A stretch of 64,000 nucleotides of DNA from an uncultured Lachnospiraceae bacterium (lineage in GTDB: Bacteria; Bacillota; Clostridia; Lachnospirales; Lachnospiraceae). The position numbers were made by a program, and so were the translations under genes. The notes beneath the pieces were generated by a model. The model had not been told where the DNA came from. It did not search any database and saw only the letters and a list, made by a program, of their open reading frames with translations. The stretch covers positions 1 to 64,000 of the forward strand of contig CAJUAO010000003.1 in the NCBI GenBank assembly GCA_910584685.1. Reading direction: 5' to 3'. Of this stretch, positions 1 through 9,360 are shown in pieces (within the stretch, counting starts at the first letter, position 1; every line of letters begins with the position of its first letter).

Positions 1-209
1 ATAGAATTTCTTCCATGTTCCGAAGCTTTAAAAAATTATATTTAGCTGCCTGCCTACCCTTAAGCCCTCCCCATTCCGCCTCCTAGAGCCTTTTAATGGG
101 ACATACCCGGACTTCATGTGAGGAAAAACATATTTTACCCGTACAAATTAACATTTTCCTATCCACCACATCCCTCCCTAACCCCCATATAACCAAATTT
201 ATAACTCCA

Positions 210-1163
210 TCAGCTTGGTATACGGCAGTTAAGCCCGCTGTGATAAGATTTGCTTCCTATATTGTTTATCAGAGCCGAATATGAGTACTCTGTCTTAAGA
301 CTTGGGTCAAGATAGCTGTCTAAGAGAAATATAGTAAGCATATAGCCCTCTCTTGCCTTGTTCAGCATATCAGGTACGCTCAAGGTATATGATTTTGTCA
401 TATCCCATGGATTATACCATCTTTCATGGTTTAAATTAAGCGGGTCGTCATTTTTAATCTCGTTTCCACCCGGTATTAAAGGCGCTATAAACTGCTGTCC
501 TGCAAAATATTTTTCTATATTTCCAACCAGATATTTCAATCGGTCAGAGGCAATCCGTATAAGCTTCTGCTCTTTTTTTATAGAGCCTATGGCGTATTTT
601 ATTCCACGTCTTGTAATTCGGGAATCATGATATGTCTTGTGTATGGCATAATGAAGCATATCGCATATTACCGGCATCTGTAAGACAGTTACCCTTATTT
701 CACTGTTCCTTGTAAAATCATAAGGCGTAGTATCCAGATAGCTTTTTAAAAGCATTATGTCTATGTCTGTCTCCAGTGAAAAGTGCTTTTCCGTGTATCC
801 CTTTGTCTTGTGAAGATAGTCGGTTTTCCAGTATACGTAAGGGTGGCAGATACAATCAAGGGAGTAATGTGACAAAAAGCCTGACAGATAGGCTATGGCT
901 ATATCCCTTTCACTTCCCTTTCGTTTTTCTGCATATTCTATAAGATACTTAAAAAATATACCGGTGTTTGTCGTATGCATAATAGAGCCGATATTTTTTC
1001 TGGCCGCCGCCACCTCGGTGGCATAATAAAAAAATATGTCAGGTCCGAATAATCCAAGGGTATACGCGCCCCTGTTTGCCCTTATAGCCCTCTTTACATT
1101 TGAATTTGGCAATCTTCTGTATGAATTTATTCCATATAAATAATGGGTGTCATATCCCGGCAT
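210..1163 (-). CDS. Zinc-dependent phospholipase C family protein
   Basis: The 317-residue protein matches the short bacterial zinc-dependent phospholipase C family, which binds zinc through scattered His and Asp residues. Visible candidate ligands are His7, Asp42, His63, the His99-x3-Asp103 pair in the SHYSLDCICH segment, and His127 with Asp133. No signal peptide is seen at the ATG start, so unlike clostridial alpha-toxin it is probably cytoplasmic and its substrate is unknown. AAAGGAAAG precedes the start. It lies 40 bp downstream of the SurA-like gene and is probably co-transcribed with it. Many genomes annotate this group without biochemical proof of lipase activity, so the family call is firmer than the function. 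Confidence 0.75.
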   Translation of the reverse strand: MPGYDTHYLYGINSYRRLPNSNVKRAIRANRGAYTLGLFGPDIFFYYATEVAAARKNIGSIMHTTNTGIFFKYLIEYAEKRKGSERDIAIAYLSGFLSHYSLDCICHPYVYWKTDYLHKTKGYTEKHFSLETDIDIMLLKSYLDTTPYDFTRNSEIRVTVLQMPVICDMLHYAIHKTYHDSRITRRGIKYAIGSIKKEQKLIRIASDRLKYLVGNIEKYFAGQQFIAPLIPGGNEIKNDDPLNLNHERWYNPWDMTKSYTLSVPDMLNKAREGYMLTIFLLDSYLDPSLKTEYSYSALINNIGSKSYHSGLNCRIPS

Positions 1164-1203
1164 GGCTGCTTTCCTTTCTTGTCTATATGATAATAATACC
1201 TTT

Positions 1204-1890
1204 TTAATTTATTGTAACAGAGCCAAGTGTTACTTCATCCCATATGTCTTCATTTTCCCACAGGGAATACGTGCCCTTAAGCTCCTCATAATACTCTCCT
1301 CCCACGTCAAGCTGCTCCTCTGTATAGCCTTTTTCCATAAGAGTATTTATGTATTTTTTTACTATTGCTATTTTTTCCATTACATAACACAAATCAGAGT
1401 ACTCATAGCCTGTAACCTCCAGCATTTTTCCGGTCATAAGCTTTTCCTGCTCATAGGCATCGTCCATAACCTGCTCCTTCTCCTCCTTAGATAAGCTTAC
1501 TCCCGCTTTTTGCGCCTCCATATAATATATGGCATCCCTTATACACGATGCCTTCATATCCTCCTTTGCCTGCGCGCTTAAGAAATTACTTCTATTTTCT
1601 CCATCATTCATATATATATTCCAATAACGCTTAGGGTCATTGGCATTATACTGCAAGGCGGCTTCATTTATATTTGACTCAATCACCATAACATAATATG
1701 ATGCCTCCTTTAATGTTATTTCAGTATCATTTACCTTAAACGCCGCATCATCAAGATGCTCGCTATAAACAAACCTTCCCCTTCCTGAATGTACATACAT
1801 AAACCCTATTATACAGAGAAAAATCACACCTACCGTTGCCATAAGCCACGCATCAAAATTCTTCTCCATGCTTTTTTTAATTCTATCCAC
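1204..1890 (-). CDS. Membrane-anchored SurA-N-like hypothetical protein
   Basis: About 228 residues. A short basic N-terminus is followed by one membrane segment (about residues 16-33 from the chosen start) and then an extracytoplasmic helical region containing KVNDTEITLKEASYYV, typical of the N-terminal arm of SurA/PrsA-type foldases. There is no recognisable PPIC rotamase domain, so a chaperone or anchoring role without isomerase activity is an inference. I chose the GTG at 1890 because GAGGG lies 5 nt upstream; the TTG at 1902 has no ribosome binding site. It is first in a two-gene unit with the phospholipase C family gene. The C-terminus is acidic and aromatic-rich. Confidence 0.55.
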   Translation of the reverse strand: MDRIKKSMEKNFDAWLMATVGVIFLCIIGFMYVHSGRGRFVYSEHLDDAAFKVNDTEITLKEASYYVMVIESNINEAALQYNANDPKRYWNIYMNDGENRSNFLSAQAKEDMKASCIRDAIYYMEAQKAGVSLSKEEKEQVMDDAYEQEKLMTGKMLEVTGYEYSDLCYVMEKIAIVKKYINTLMEKGYTEEQLDVGGEYYEELKGTYSLWENEDIWDEVTLGSVTIN

Positions 1891-2023
1891 AAAATCCCTC
1901 AATTCATCAATGCTTTTTTAGTTTTTATTAATTTCCTGATGCATATTTTTATATTTTCTGCACATACATTATTGCACAAACCCTTTTTAGTACGGCAGCT
2001 TCTAAATTTATCTTTCTATATTT

Positions 2024-2051
2024 AGTATAACAAGCTTTTATTATATGTCAA
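2024..2051 (-). promoter_or_regulatory. Sigma-A promoter for the SurA-like/phospholipase unit
   Basis: TTGACA at 2046-2051 and TATACT at 2024-2029 with a 16-bp spacer, reading toward the SurA-like gene about 135 bp away. Confidence 0.6.
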
Positions 2052-2182
2052 GAAAGTAATTAAGCCCTGATTTATCTTTAGTGTTGGGCTTGCGGGTGAT
2101 GTAAACCAGAAACGGACTGACAATTATATATCCGATTTGTACATTTAAAAATACTTTTCATCACATAAACCCCGCGACTTAA

Positions 2183-3013
2183 AACAAAGAAACCGCCCAG
2201 CTTATAACGCGGCTTATATTAAAGCGGGCTCTCGGCATAAATGCAAAACACCTGATTATAGAGCCGCAAAAAACCATAAACAGTACCGACACCAACCGCC
2301 ACGGAATACGGATGGATGTTTCCATAACGGAAAAAGACGGAGAAACAGAAGACTCAGAAATTATCAGGGTATACGACATAGAGCCCAACACAAGAAAATC
2401 CTTCTCACTCCCAAAACGAAGCCGTTATTATCAGGCGGTCACCGATATAAAGCTGCTGGGAAGCGGCGTAGGCTACGACAAGCTTCCAGAGCTTATAACC
2501 ATATGGATACTTCCCTACGACCCCTTTGGAAAAAACATGATGATATACCACGTAAAAAATACAGTGGAAGAAATTCCGGAAATGGATTATAATGACGGTA
2601 TAAGAAAAATATTTCTATATACCGATGGTGAAAAGGGAGGAAGCGATGAACTGAAAAAGCTGCTCTCTTACATAAAGCAAAGCAGCTTTGAAAACGTAAC
2701 CGACAAGCAGCTTGAAAAGCTTCACCATGGTGTGGAAGTAATAAAAAACAATTCGATGATTGGGGTGAAGTATATGCAGATGTGGGAAATAGTGGAGCTG
2801 GAAAAAAGGGAAAGAAGAGAGGAGGGCATTGCTAAGGGTAAGACAGAAGGCAGAATAGAAGCAATACTTGAATTACTGGAGGAGCTTGGCTCTATACCTG
2901 AAAATCTTATGCAGACAATATCATCCCAGCAGGATATAAGCACTTTGAACAGGTGGCATAAGCTTTCAGCTAAAGTTTCAACAATAGATGAATTTATGGA
3001 AAAAATGAATTAA
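2183..3013 (+). pseudogene. Rpn family PD-(D/E)XK nuclease/putative transposase, 5' truncated
   Basis: The reading frame carries the body of the Rpn (recombination-promoting nuclease/putative transposase) family common in Lachnospiraceae. It has RMDVSITEKD and, some 20 residues on, YDIEPN in place of the usual YDIEMQ, then the family's RREEGIAKGKTEGR coiled tail. Homology-like sequence (NKETAQLITRLIL) begins right after an in-frame TAA at 2180-2182, and the family's N-terminal 30 or so residues are missing. The first ATG, at 2312, has no ribosome binding site and would delete part of the fold. It is one of few plus-strand genes and is flanked by a GC-rich hairpin terminator. I read it as a decayed mobile-type gene; a shortened but functional product cannot be excluded. 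Confidence 0.65.
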
Positions 3014-3035
3014 TTTATCAGTAAAATGTGCAAAA

Positions 3036-3064
3036 GACGGCCGGGTATCCGGCCGCCTTTTTTT
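3036..3064 (+). terminator. Intrinsic terminator between convergent genes
   Basis: CGGCCGG-GTAT-CCGGCCG hairpin followed by CC and seven T on the plus strand. The minus strand also has TCTTTTGC after the stem, so it may also end the ABC permease operon arriving from the right. Confidence 0.85.
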
Positions 3065-3162
3065 GCTCCTCTCTGGAAGACAATATTCCTTTAAGAAAAA
3101 TCTTTCTCCTAACATCAAAATAAGTGAATGACAAATTAACATAAATAACCATACAGGTACCT

Positions 3163-4269
3163 TCAAGCCGCCATATGCCTCTTAGCCGCAAGCCCCGCAG
3201 CCAGAAACGCAGCGGCAAACAACAGCTCTATTCCCATATTTCTCCATACCAAAGCAATATCTCCAAAGCCAAATTCCAAAGCCTCATTGAGCATTTCATT
3301 TGCGCTTACAAACCAATATGCAGGAGTAAAGCTTCCTATGATTTTCACCTCGCTGCTTAGTACATTAAGAGGAACCATAACGCCTCCTATAAAGCTAAAG
3401 CCAAGGGCAATCACGTTTGCAGCTATAGTCCGTCCGTTTACGGATTTAATTATGGTGCTTATAAAAAATCCTAAAGCTAAGGAGCTTACGCAAAATACAA
3501 ACATATTAAGTATCATATAGTATGTAGCCGTACTCGTACCCTCATTTCTAAGGGCAAAGGCTATAACTGCCACAAGAAGACCCCATATAACAACAGTATA
3601 TAAAAAACTGCAAAGTATCTGATAAATTCCAAGCTTAACCTCCGATACAGGAGATATGGAGTTTCTCATTTTTATTTCCCTCTGGTTAAACGCCGCTATA
3701 AGGGCTCCTACTCCAAATATAATAATTGCCATAATTGCATATGCCGTAAAATTAAATGCGTACACTGCATTACTTTCGTTTTTCTCCCTGCCCTTCATGT
3801 TTACCGTCGTTTCCACCTTGTCCGGCACGTCAGGTCCGTATATTTTCATTTTTGCAATATATTCATTTATCATATTATCCATAAACACACCGCTGTAGGA
3901 GCCTGTTACCTCATACTTATCAATGCTCACCCTGTTATTATTTGAAACCGCTTCACCAAAGCCCTTTGGTATTTTAATGACATATTCCGTATACCTGTAA
4001 AACAATGCATCAGAAATACCCTCGTCGCTTTCAACTATCTCTACGATATTGCTGTTATCCTTAAGATATTTTATAAGGCTGTCTGCATAAGCGCTGTCAT
4101 CCTCATTTATAACGGAAACCTTTACGGTCTTTTTCTCAAAAGATAATTCTTCGTTGTCAGCTTTATTGCTAAGCATAGACATGGACATTAAAACAAATAT
4201 TCCGAAATATATACATAGCAGCACCTTATTTTTTAAAAGTATTTTTAAGCATGCCTTAAATATTGTCAT
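3163..4269 (-). CDS. ABC-2 type transporter permease
   Basis: This 368-residue permease has the ABC-2 plan: one N-terminal membrane helix (about 12-30), a large extracytoplasmic domain of about 140 residues beginning VSVINEDDSAYADSL, then five to six C-terminal helices. That arrangement is typical of exporters for drugs, lipids or teichoic-acid-like substrates. Its start overlaps the end of the upstream permease by 14 bp, implying translational coupling. With that permease and the ATPase at 5376-6326 it probably forms one heterodimeric exporter. The substrate is not evident. It is the last gene of the operon. Confidence 0.85.
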   Translation of the reverse strand: MTIFKACLKILLKNKVLLCIYFGIFVLMSMSMLSNKADNEELSFEKKTVKVSVINEDDSAYADSLIKYLKDNSNIVEIVESDEGISDALFYRYTEYVIKIPKGFGEAVSNNNRVSIDKYEVTGSYSGVFMDNMINEYIAKMKIYGPDVPDKVETTVNMKGREKNESNAVYAFNFTAYAIMAIIIFGVGALIAAFNQREIKMRNSISPVSEVKLGIYQILCSFLYTVVIWGLLVAVIAFALRNEGTSTATYYMILNMFVFCVSSLALGFFISTIIKSVNGRTIAANVIALGFSFIGGVMVPLNVLSSEVKIIGSFTPAYWFVSANEMLNEALEFGFGDIALVWRNMGIELLFAAAFLAAGLAAKRHMAA

Positions 4270-5383
4270 ATCTCTGCCTCCTTAAAACAAATATTGTAAC
4301 TGTCATGCAAACCGCCATTATCACTAGAAGATTTACGATATCCCACCAGAAATAGCTTAAATCCTTATAATAAAACAGCTTAAGATATGCGTCTGTAAGT
4401 ATGCCGACAGGATTTATGTATTCTACTGCCGGGGCATTCTGCATTACCCTGTATTTCATTGTATTGTCCATCATGCCTGCCAGATATGAGCCAAGCATAG
4501 ACACTGCCAGACATATGCCAAGCTTTGTGTTTGCCCCTGATTTTAGCACCGCGCCAATCATTGCTCCTACGGCTATACCAGTTATTCCCGCTATAACTGA
4601 TGCAAGAATAATATAGCCCTGCCTGCTGCCAAAATTTATATTCATAATATATCTGAGATACAGATATATTAACAGCATGTTTACCGAATGAACGGTAGCT
4701 CCTGCTGCAAAGACAGCGCTAAAGCCCTTCATCTTAGACGCAGGCGCAAGATTAAATCTCATAGCCTCCTCCGATTGATTTGCCTGTATCATCTGTATTA
4801 TGGTTAATCCGATTAAGGAGCCGTACATAGCCGCCATGCCAAGAATGGTATAAAACCACGCGGCGATAAAATCCTGCTTTTCCCCGCTAAGCTGTACATT
4901 ATTCAAAACATTTTCCACATTCATTAAATCTGATATTCTGTTTTCATCCACGCTGCCTGACATAACAAGTCGTACGCCTTCATTTATCTTGTCAGTAACC
5001 TCCTTTACAATGCTCTGATTAATGAGGTTTTCCTTGATTGTCATGGAAAGCATTGGCATATTCTCCCTATACTCTACAGTTAAGTACGCTGATATCTTTC
5101 CTTCGTCAAGCAGCTTATCTGCGCCTTTCTCATCTGTATAAGTAATATCAAGCATATCCTTAAGCCCGCTTAATATTCCCTTATAAATATTTACAGCCTC
5201 CTCATTTTCTTCGTCACATACCACTGCAACAGGAATTATCTCAAAGCTTTCATCATCTGTTAAGCCCGAAAACGCCATCTTAAAAAATATTGCAAGAATC
5301 ATTGGAAACAGAAGAAGCCAGAACACAGTATTTTTTTCTCTTAAAAAAATTTTAAGACTGTTTACATATATATGCTTAAACAT
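4256..5383 (-). CDS. ABC-2 type transporter permease
   Basis: A 375-residue paralogue of the following permease with the same plan: N-terminal helix at about 17-38, an extracytoplasmic domain opening with EIIPVAVVCDEEN, and about six helices in the C-terminal half. It overlaps the ATPase gene by 8 bp upstream and the second permease by 14 bp downstream, so the three genes are one tightly coupled operon. The family moves antibiotics, lipids or peptides outward using ATP. The neighbouring NarL-type two-component system suggests induction by an envelope signal, but the cargo cannot be read from the sequence. Confidence 0.85.
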   Translation of the reverse strand: MFKHIYVNSLKIFLREKNTVFWLLLFPMILAIFFKMAFSGLTDDESFEIIPVAVVCDEENEEAVNIYKGILSGLKDMLDITYTDEKGADKLLDEGKISAYLTVEYRENMPMLSMTIKENLINQSIVKEVTDKINEGVRLVMSGSVDENRISDLMNVENVLNNVQLSGEKQDFIAAWFYTILGMAAMYGSLIGLTIIQMIQANQSEEAMRFNLAPASKMKGFSAVFAAGATVHSVNMLLIYLYLRYIMNINFGSRQGYIILASVIAGITGIAVGAMIGAVLKSGANTKLGICLAVSMLGSYLAGMMDNTMKYRVMQNAPAVEYINPVGILTDAYLKLFYYKDLSYFWWDIVNLLVIMAVCMTVTIFVLRRQRYDNI

Positions 5384-6326
5384 TATCTCTAAGCTCCTTT
5401 CCCGTTATCTCCAAAAATACGTCATTTAATGTAGGCTCCTTTGAGGTAACGTTTCCTACTGCCACATTTTTTTCCTGAAGCATATAAAGAATTGCCGACA
5501 ATGCATGCTTTCCCTTAGCTGACCTTATTTCCAGATACTTTTCGTTGATATCGGCGCTTTCAACCACAGACATTTCCCTTATTTCCCGCGCCAGCTCCTC
5601 TATTCCCTGTCTGTCTGCGCCAAGTATTTCTATGGAAATCTTTTCATGCCTGCCTATCATATCCTTCAGCTCCTCCTTTGTACCTGCCGCTATAACCCTG
5701 CCCTTATCTATAACGGCAATGCGTGTACAAATCTGCTCTACCTCCTCCATATAATGGGTAGTATATATAATGGTAGCCCCTTCTTTATTTAATCTTTCTA
5801 TCCCCTCAAGTATACTGTTTCTGCTTTGGGGGTCAACTGCCACCGTAGGCTCGTCAAGTATGATAAGCTTAGGCTTATGCGCTATACCGCAGGCTATATT
5901 CAGTCTCCTTAAAAGTCCGCCGCTGAGCTTTTTAGGATAAAACTTCTTAAATTCCCCAAGCCCGGTAAATTCAACAGCCTCCTCCACAAGCTCCTTTCTC
6001 TTTGTCTTATCGGTAATATACAAGCCGCAAAAATAATTAATATTCTCATAAACGGTAAGCTCATTAAACACAGCCACATTCTGCATCACTATACCAATAT
6101 CTCTCTTAATGTCATAGGCCTTAGGGCTCATTCTCTTTCCAAATATGGTTATGTCACCCTTATCATACTTCAAAAGAGACAAAAGACAATTTATAGTAGT
6201 GGTTTTGCCTGAGCCGTTAGGTCCCAGCAATCCAAATATCTCTCCCTCGTTTATTTTTAAGCTTAACCCGTCAACCGCCGTAAGGCTGCCATATCTCTTA
6301 ACAAGATTTTCAATCTCTACTACCAT
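5376..6326 (-). CDS. ABC transporter ATP-binding protein
   Basis: This is the ATPase for the two ABC-2 permeases. Walker A GPNGSGKTT is at residues 35-43, the signature LSGGLLRR at 134-141, Walker B LIILDEP at 154-160 and the switch His at 191. The extra C-terminal domain of about 90 residues resembles the DrrA/CcmA-type tail found in drug and lipid exporters. The start is set by GGAGGG six bases before the ATG. It is first in the operon; upstream lie a TATAAT box with a poor -35 and palindromes that may bind the adjacent response regulator. Confidence 0.93.
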   Translation of the reverse strand: MVVEIENLVKRYGSLTAVDGLSLKINEGEIFGLLGPNGSGKTTTINCLLSLLKYDKGDITIFGKRMSPKAYDIKRDIGIVMQNVAVFNELTVYENINYFCGLYITDKTKRKELVEEAVEFTGLGEFKKFYPKKLSGGLLRRLNIACGIAHKPKLIILDEPTVAVDPQSRNSILEGIERLNKEGATIIYTTHYMEEVEQICTRIAVIDKGRVIAAGTKEELKDMIGRHEKISIEILGADRQGIEELAREIREMSVVESADINEKYLEIRSAKGKHALSAILYMLQEKNVAVGNVTSKEPTLNDVFLEITGKELRDNV

Positions 6327-6360
6327 CTTATTCCCTCCATGTTCAAATATTTAATTACAA

Positions 6361-6452
6361 ATAATGTAACAACATTATAATAAATCAAAAATCAACTTAT
6401 CTCCAGTTACAAATGTCCACATATCTGCCATAAGATAATATGACAAATGTCA
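6361..6452 (-). promoter_or_regulatory. Promoter and candidate response-regulator sites for the ABC exporter operon
   Basis: A TATAAT at 6374-6379 overlaps the inverted repeat ATAATGT-AACA-ACATTAT (6361-6378). No good -35 lies at 16-18 bp. The motif ACAAATGTC occurs twice upstream, at 6409-6417 and 6443-6451. The second copy sits inside the palindrome TGACA-AA-TGTCA (6441-6452). A weak -35 with repeated sites roughly 45 and 80 bp upstream of the likely start fits activation by a NarL-type regulator. Confidence 0.5.
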
Positions 6453-6456
6453 CTAT

Positions 6457-7086
6457 TCACCCCTGTTTATTCTTGTAATAAAAAATAGCTAACTGGGTTC
6501 TGTCCCTCAAATTCAGTTTTTCCAGTATAATGCTTAAATAATTTCTTACAGTGCCCTCTCCTAAAAACAGCTCCTCTGCAATCTCCCTGTTACTCAGTCC
6601 ATCCGCTACCTTTTGTATTATATCCCTCTCCCTGTCCGTAAGGTCATATTTCTCCAATAAATTTTTCTTTTGCTCCTCTCCTGACACCGGTGAAAGCTTT
6701 GCCACTATCTCCTCCCCGTAAACGTTTTGACCGCTGTACACCGCCTTAACAGACGGAATTATACTCTCAAAATTCTGCTTAAGGAGATAACCCTTTGCTC
6801 CCAGCTTTAACGCCTCTATTATATATTCGTTATCTGCAAAGGTAGTAAGAAAAAGTATTCTTGCATCAGGATTTTCAGCTACAATACGCCATCCTGCGTC
6901 TATACCGGTCTTTTCTCCCATTCTTATATCCATCAATATAATATCCGGCTTATATTCCTTATATAATTCCACCGCTTCATCTGCGGTGTTGCCTATAGCC
7001 GGCACATGTATTTCCCCGTCTGATTCTAATATTGTTTTAAGCGCCTGGCATACAAGCTTATCGTCATCTGCTATTACTATATTCAT
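6457..7086 (-). CDS. NarL/LuxR-family response regulator
   Basis: 209 residues with an N-terminal receiver domain (ADDD acidic pocket, phosphoacceptor Asp53 in ILMDIRM, and KGYLLK with the conserved Lys) and a C-terminal LuxR helix-turn-helix (LTDRERDII through GEGTVRNYLS). It follows the histidine kinase by 13 bp and is probably its cognate partner. The ABC exporter operon lies immediately downstream on the same strand, separated by a region holding palindromic sites. The layout parallels Bacillus kinase/regulator/ABC modules such as YvfTU with YvfRS, so the exporter operon is the likely target (inference). Confidence 0.92.
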   Translation of the reverse strand: MNIVIADDDKLVCQALKTILESDGEIHVPAIGNTADEAVELYKEYKPDIILMDIRMGEKTGIDAGWRIVAENPDARILFLTTFADNEYIIEALKLGAKGYLLKQNFESIIPSVKAVYSGQNVYGEEIVAKLSPVSGEEQKKNLLEKYDLTDRERDIIQKVADGLSNREIAEELFLGEGTVRNYLSIILEKLNLRDRTQLAIFYYKNKQG

Positions 7087-7099
7087 TTTTCGCTGTCTC

Positions 7100-8197
7100 C
7101 TATTTCTTATTTTTTGGCAGTGTAATATATATCCGGCAGCCTTCCCTAAACTCTATATTTATAATTCCATTCAGCTCCGTAACCCTCTCATACATTCCCA
7201 CTAAGCCCATATTTTTCTTACTTTCCCTGATTTCCTCGCTGTTTAATTCCATTTCACTTCTTTTTCCTGTGCCGTTATCCTCTATAATAATTTTATAAAA
7301 ACCCGGCATTTCTGCAAAAACCATGTTTATGACTGTTGCATCCGAATGTTTCATTGTATTTGTCATTGCCTCCTTTACAATAAATAATATTGTATATTTC
7401 TGCTTCATTGTAAAGTCATTGTTTATCCTATAATTTATATTTACACGGCAAAAGACATAATTTTTTGCAAGCTCCCTTATTTTGCTTTCAAGCTTCATTG
7501 AATCCTCGTGTATATTGTGTATGCTACTTCTTATGCTGTCCATTCCCTCTGTCAGCGTATCCTTAACCTGCTCTAAATATATTTTCTCTGTCTCGTTCTT
7601 TGTTATTGCAAGCAGAGCTCCTATCTGCAATAATGAGCTGCTTATTATATGTCCTACCGTATCGTGTATTTCCCTTGCAATACGGTTTCTTTCATTTAAT
7701 GTGGCGTTTTCTATCTCATAATCCTGCCGTTCCATAAGCTCACTGCTCTTTTTCGCCAGTCTCTCCGTTTTTATCTTTATCTCATCTCTCATATGGTACG
7801 CCTGCTTTATTCCATTTAAAAGACCTGACGTTCTTCTTTTTAAAATATAGGCCAGCGCAAGCATAAAAAATATATAAGCCATAGTCCAATAGGACATTTC
7901 CTTTATTCTTACAAAAATTATAAACACGGCTCCTATGGATATATACATATTGCTTTCCATAAAGAAATCATAGCATATGACCGGCGCGAAATATATAAGC
8001 TCCCTGCAAAACAAAGTAAGCAGCAGATATAAAATATAAACTGCCCCATGAACCTTCATATAGTCAAAAGCAATATTTACCGATACTAATGTTACTGCAA
8101 TAATAACGGTAACAGACGTATAAATGTTTACATTATTTACCATTAATACAACGCCGCAGCATATCATAAGTATCAGCCTGTCAAAAAGTCTCTCCAT
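7100..8197 (-). CDS. Sensor histidine kinase, HisKA_3 (NarX/DesK) type
   Basis: 365 residues. About four to five membrane helices occupy residues 5-120 with little extracytoplasmic sequence, followed by a coiled-coil linker. The HisKA_3 dimerisation box is RNRIAREIHDTVGH with phosphoacceptor His178. The ATPase domain carries VKEAMTNTMKHSDA (N box) and IIIEDNGTGK (G1 box). The intramembrane sensor plan resembles DesK and LiaS-like kinases that respond to membrane state. AAGGTGG lies 9 nt before the ATG. It is translated just ahead of its response regulator. Confidence 0.92.
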   Translation of the reverse strand: MERLFDRLILMICCGVVLMVNNVNIYTSVTVIIAVTLVSVNIAFDYMKVHGAVYILYLLLTLFCRELIYFAPVICYDFFMESNMYISIGAVFIIFVRIKEMSYWTMAYIFFMLALAYILKRRTSGLLNGIKQAYHMRDEIKIKTERLAKKSSELMERQDYEIENATLNERNRIAREIHDTVGHIISSSLLQIGALLAITKNETEKIYLEQVKDTLTEGMDSIRSSIHNIHEDSMKLESKIRELAKNYVFCRVNINYRINNDFTMKQKYTILFIVKEAMTNTMKHSDATVINMVFAEMPGFYKIIIEDNGTGKRSEMELNSEEIRESKKNMGLVGMYERVTELNGIINIEFREGCRIYITLPKNKK

Positions 8198-8219
8198 CTA
8201 AATAAACCACCTTACGCAT

Positions 8220-8258
8220 AATATATAAGCTGCCGCATAGCACAATGCGGCAGCCTTT
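8220..8258 (-). terminator. Hairpin terminator after the HD-GYP-like gene
   Basis: GCTGCCGCAT-N6-ATGCGGCAGC at 8229-8254. On the minus strand it is followed by the AT-rich but imperfect TTATATATT; the plus strand has CCTTTT after the stem. The strong 10-bp stem supports termination, though the tract is weak. Confidence 0.65.
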
Positions 8259-8265
8259 TCATAGC

Positions 8266-9336
8266 TTAATTATTCATTACAAACCTGTTATCCATGGTTT
8301 TTAAGATATCCCATATCTGTATCTTTTCATATGTCTTTCTCTGTCCTAAATCATATATAGTGTTGCTTCCAAATACAAGAATCTTTGGCCTTAAGAGAAA
8401 ATACTCGCTCTCCGCCAATACAAGTCCCTTTTCTCCGTTGGTCAGCTCTACGCAGGCTCCAACCGGAAGTATATTTATACTTTCTATTAACGCCACTACC
8501 AGCTTTTCATCATACTGGTCTTCCCTCTCATTAAAAAATTTAATGGCAGAAAACTCCGACATTGGCTCCTTATATACCCTCATGGCGGTAAGCGTATCAA
8601 ACATATCTGCTATTTTAATTATCTTCGTTCCAAGCAGCAGCTTTTGCTCCGACTCATTTTGTTCGGTCATTTCACTTGAGCGCTCTGCTCTCTGCTGAAT
8701 AATAAACCTTCTTATGCCGGCTGATATACTGTAATTATCCTTAACCAAATCATAGCCCTTAAGCTCGGCCTCCTTCACCTTTTTTAACTCGGCTTCCGTA
8801 AGCTTGCCCTGCTTATTTAATATTTCCTGAGGCGCTATAAGCTTTCCCAAATCATGTATAAGCGCTGCGCTGACTATACATACCTGCTCCTTTGGCTCCA
8901 TATTAAGCTTGCCGCATATAATGGAGCAGAGCATTGCCACGCTTAACATATGCTTATATGGAAAATCCTCGTTGCTCCTCATGGTTTGAATATAAGTAAT
9001 TTTCTTACTCAGGCTTCCAAAATTTCTTATGATATTTGCCGCAATAGGCTCTATCTCTAAAGAGCCTCCGGCTACAAAGCTGTCCAGCTCCTTCTTTAGC
9101 TGATATGTGGTAAGCGTCTGAAACTTTTCAAATTTTTCCTCCTCCGGGGATATGGGAGGTAACGGCTCTGTAGGCTCTAATATATACATGCCGTAAAAAT
9201 TCAGCTTTTTTATGTTTGCCAGTACGCTTTCGTTTATGTTTGTATCCCGCCCATACAGCAATATGCCTGTATCGCTGTATATAGGCTTTGCAATCCTCAT
9301 TCCGAATTTGATTTCATCTACTCTTATATACTTCAC
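8266..9336 (-). CDS. HD-GYP-related protein with degenerate GYP motif
   Basis: 356 residues. An N-terminal DUF3391-like segment (about 1-60) precedes an HD domain with His129, the HD pair 161-162 (ALIHDLGKL) and the later KIADMFDTLTAMRVYKEP block of HD-GYP phosphodiesterases. The HHE...DGxGYP segment expected near residue 212 is replaced by FIIQQRAERSSEM, so metal ligands and the GYP loop are absent. Real HD-GYP proteins hydrolyse cyclic di-GMP; this one is more likely a non-catalytic sensor or has another activity. The start is GTG, with GGGAGAGG upstream. The leader carries 18-bp tandem repeats. It lies downstream of rpoBC behind a terminator. Confidence 0.75.
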   Translation of the reverse strand: MKYIRVDEIKFGMRIAKPIYSDTGILLYGRDTNINESVLANIKKLNFYGMYILEPTEPLPPISPEEEKFEKFQTLTTYQLKKELDSFVAGGSLEIEPIAANIIRNFGSLSKKITYIQTMRSNEDFPYKHMLSVAMLCSIICGKLNMEPKEQVCIVSAALIHDLGKLIAPQEILNKQGKLTEAELKKVKEAELKGYDLVKDNYSISAGIRRFIIQQRAERSSEMTEQNESEQKLLLGTKIIKIADMFDTLTAMRVYKEPMSEFSAIKFFNEREDQYDEKLVVALIESINILPVGACVELTNGEKGLVLAESEYFLLRPKILVFGSNTIYDLGQRKTYEKIQIWDILKTMDNRFVMNN

Positions 9337-9360
9337 TTTTTCCTCTCCCGGTTCATTATA

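Noticed and set aside
1..209. Left edge of the window
   Set aside because: Checked both strands for a gene end, tRNA or terminator; only short frames without start signals were seen.
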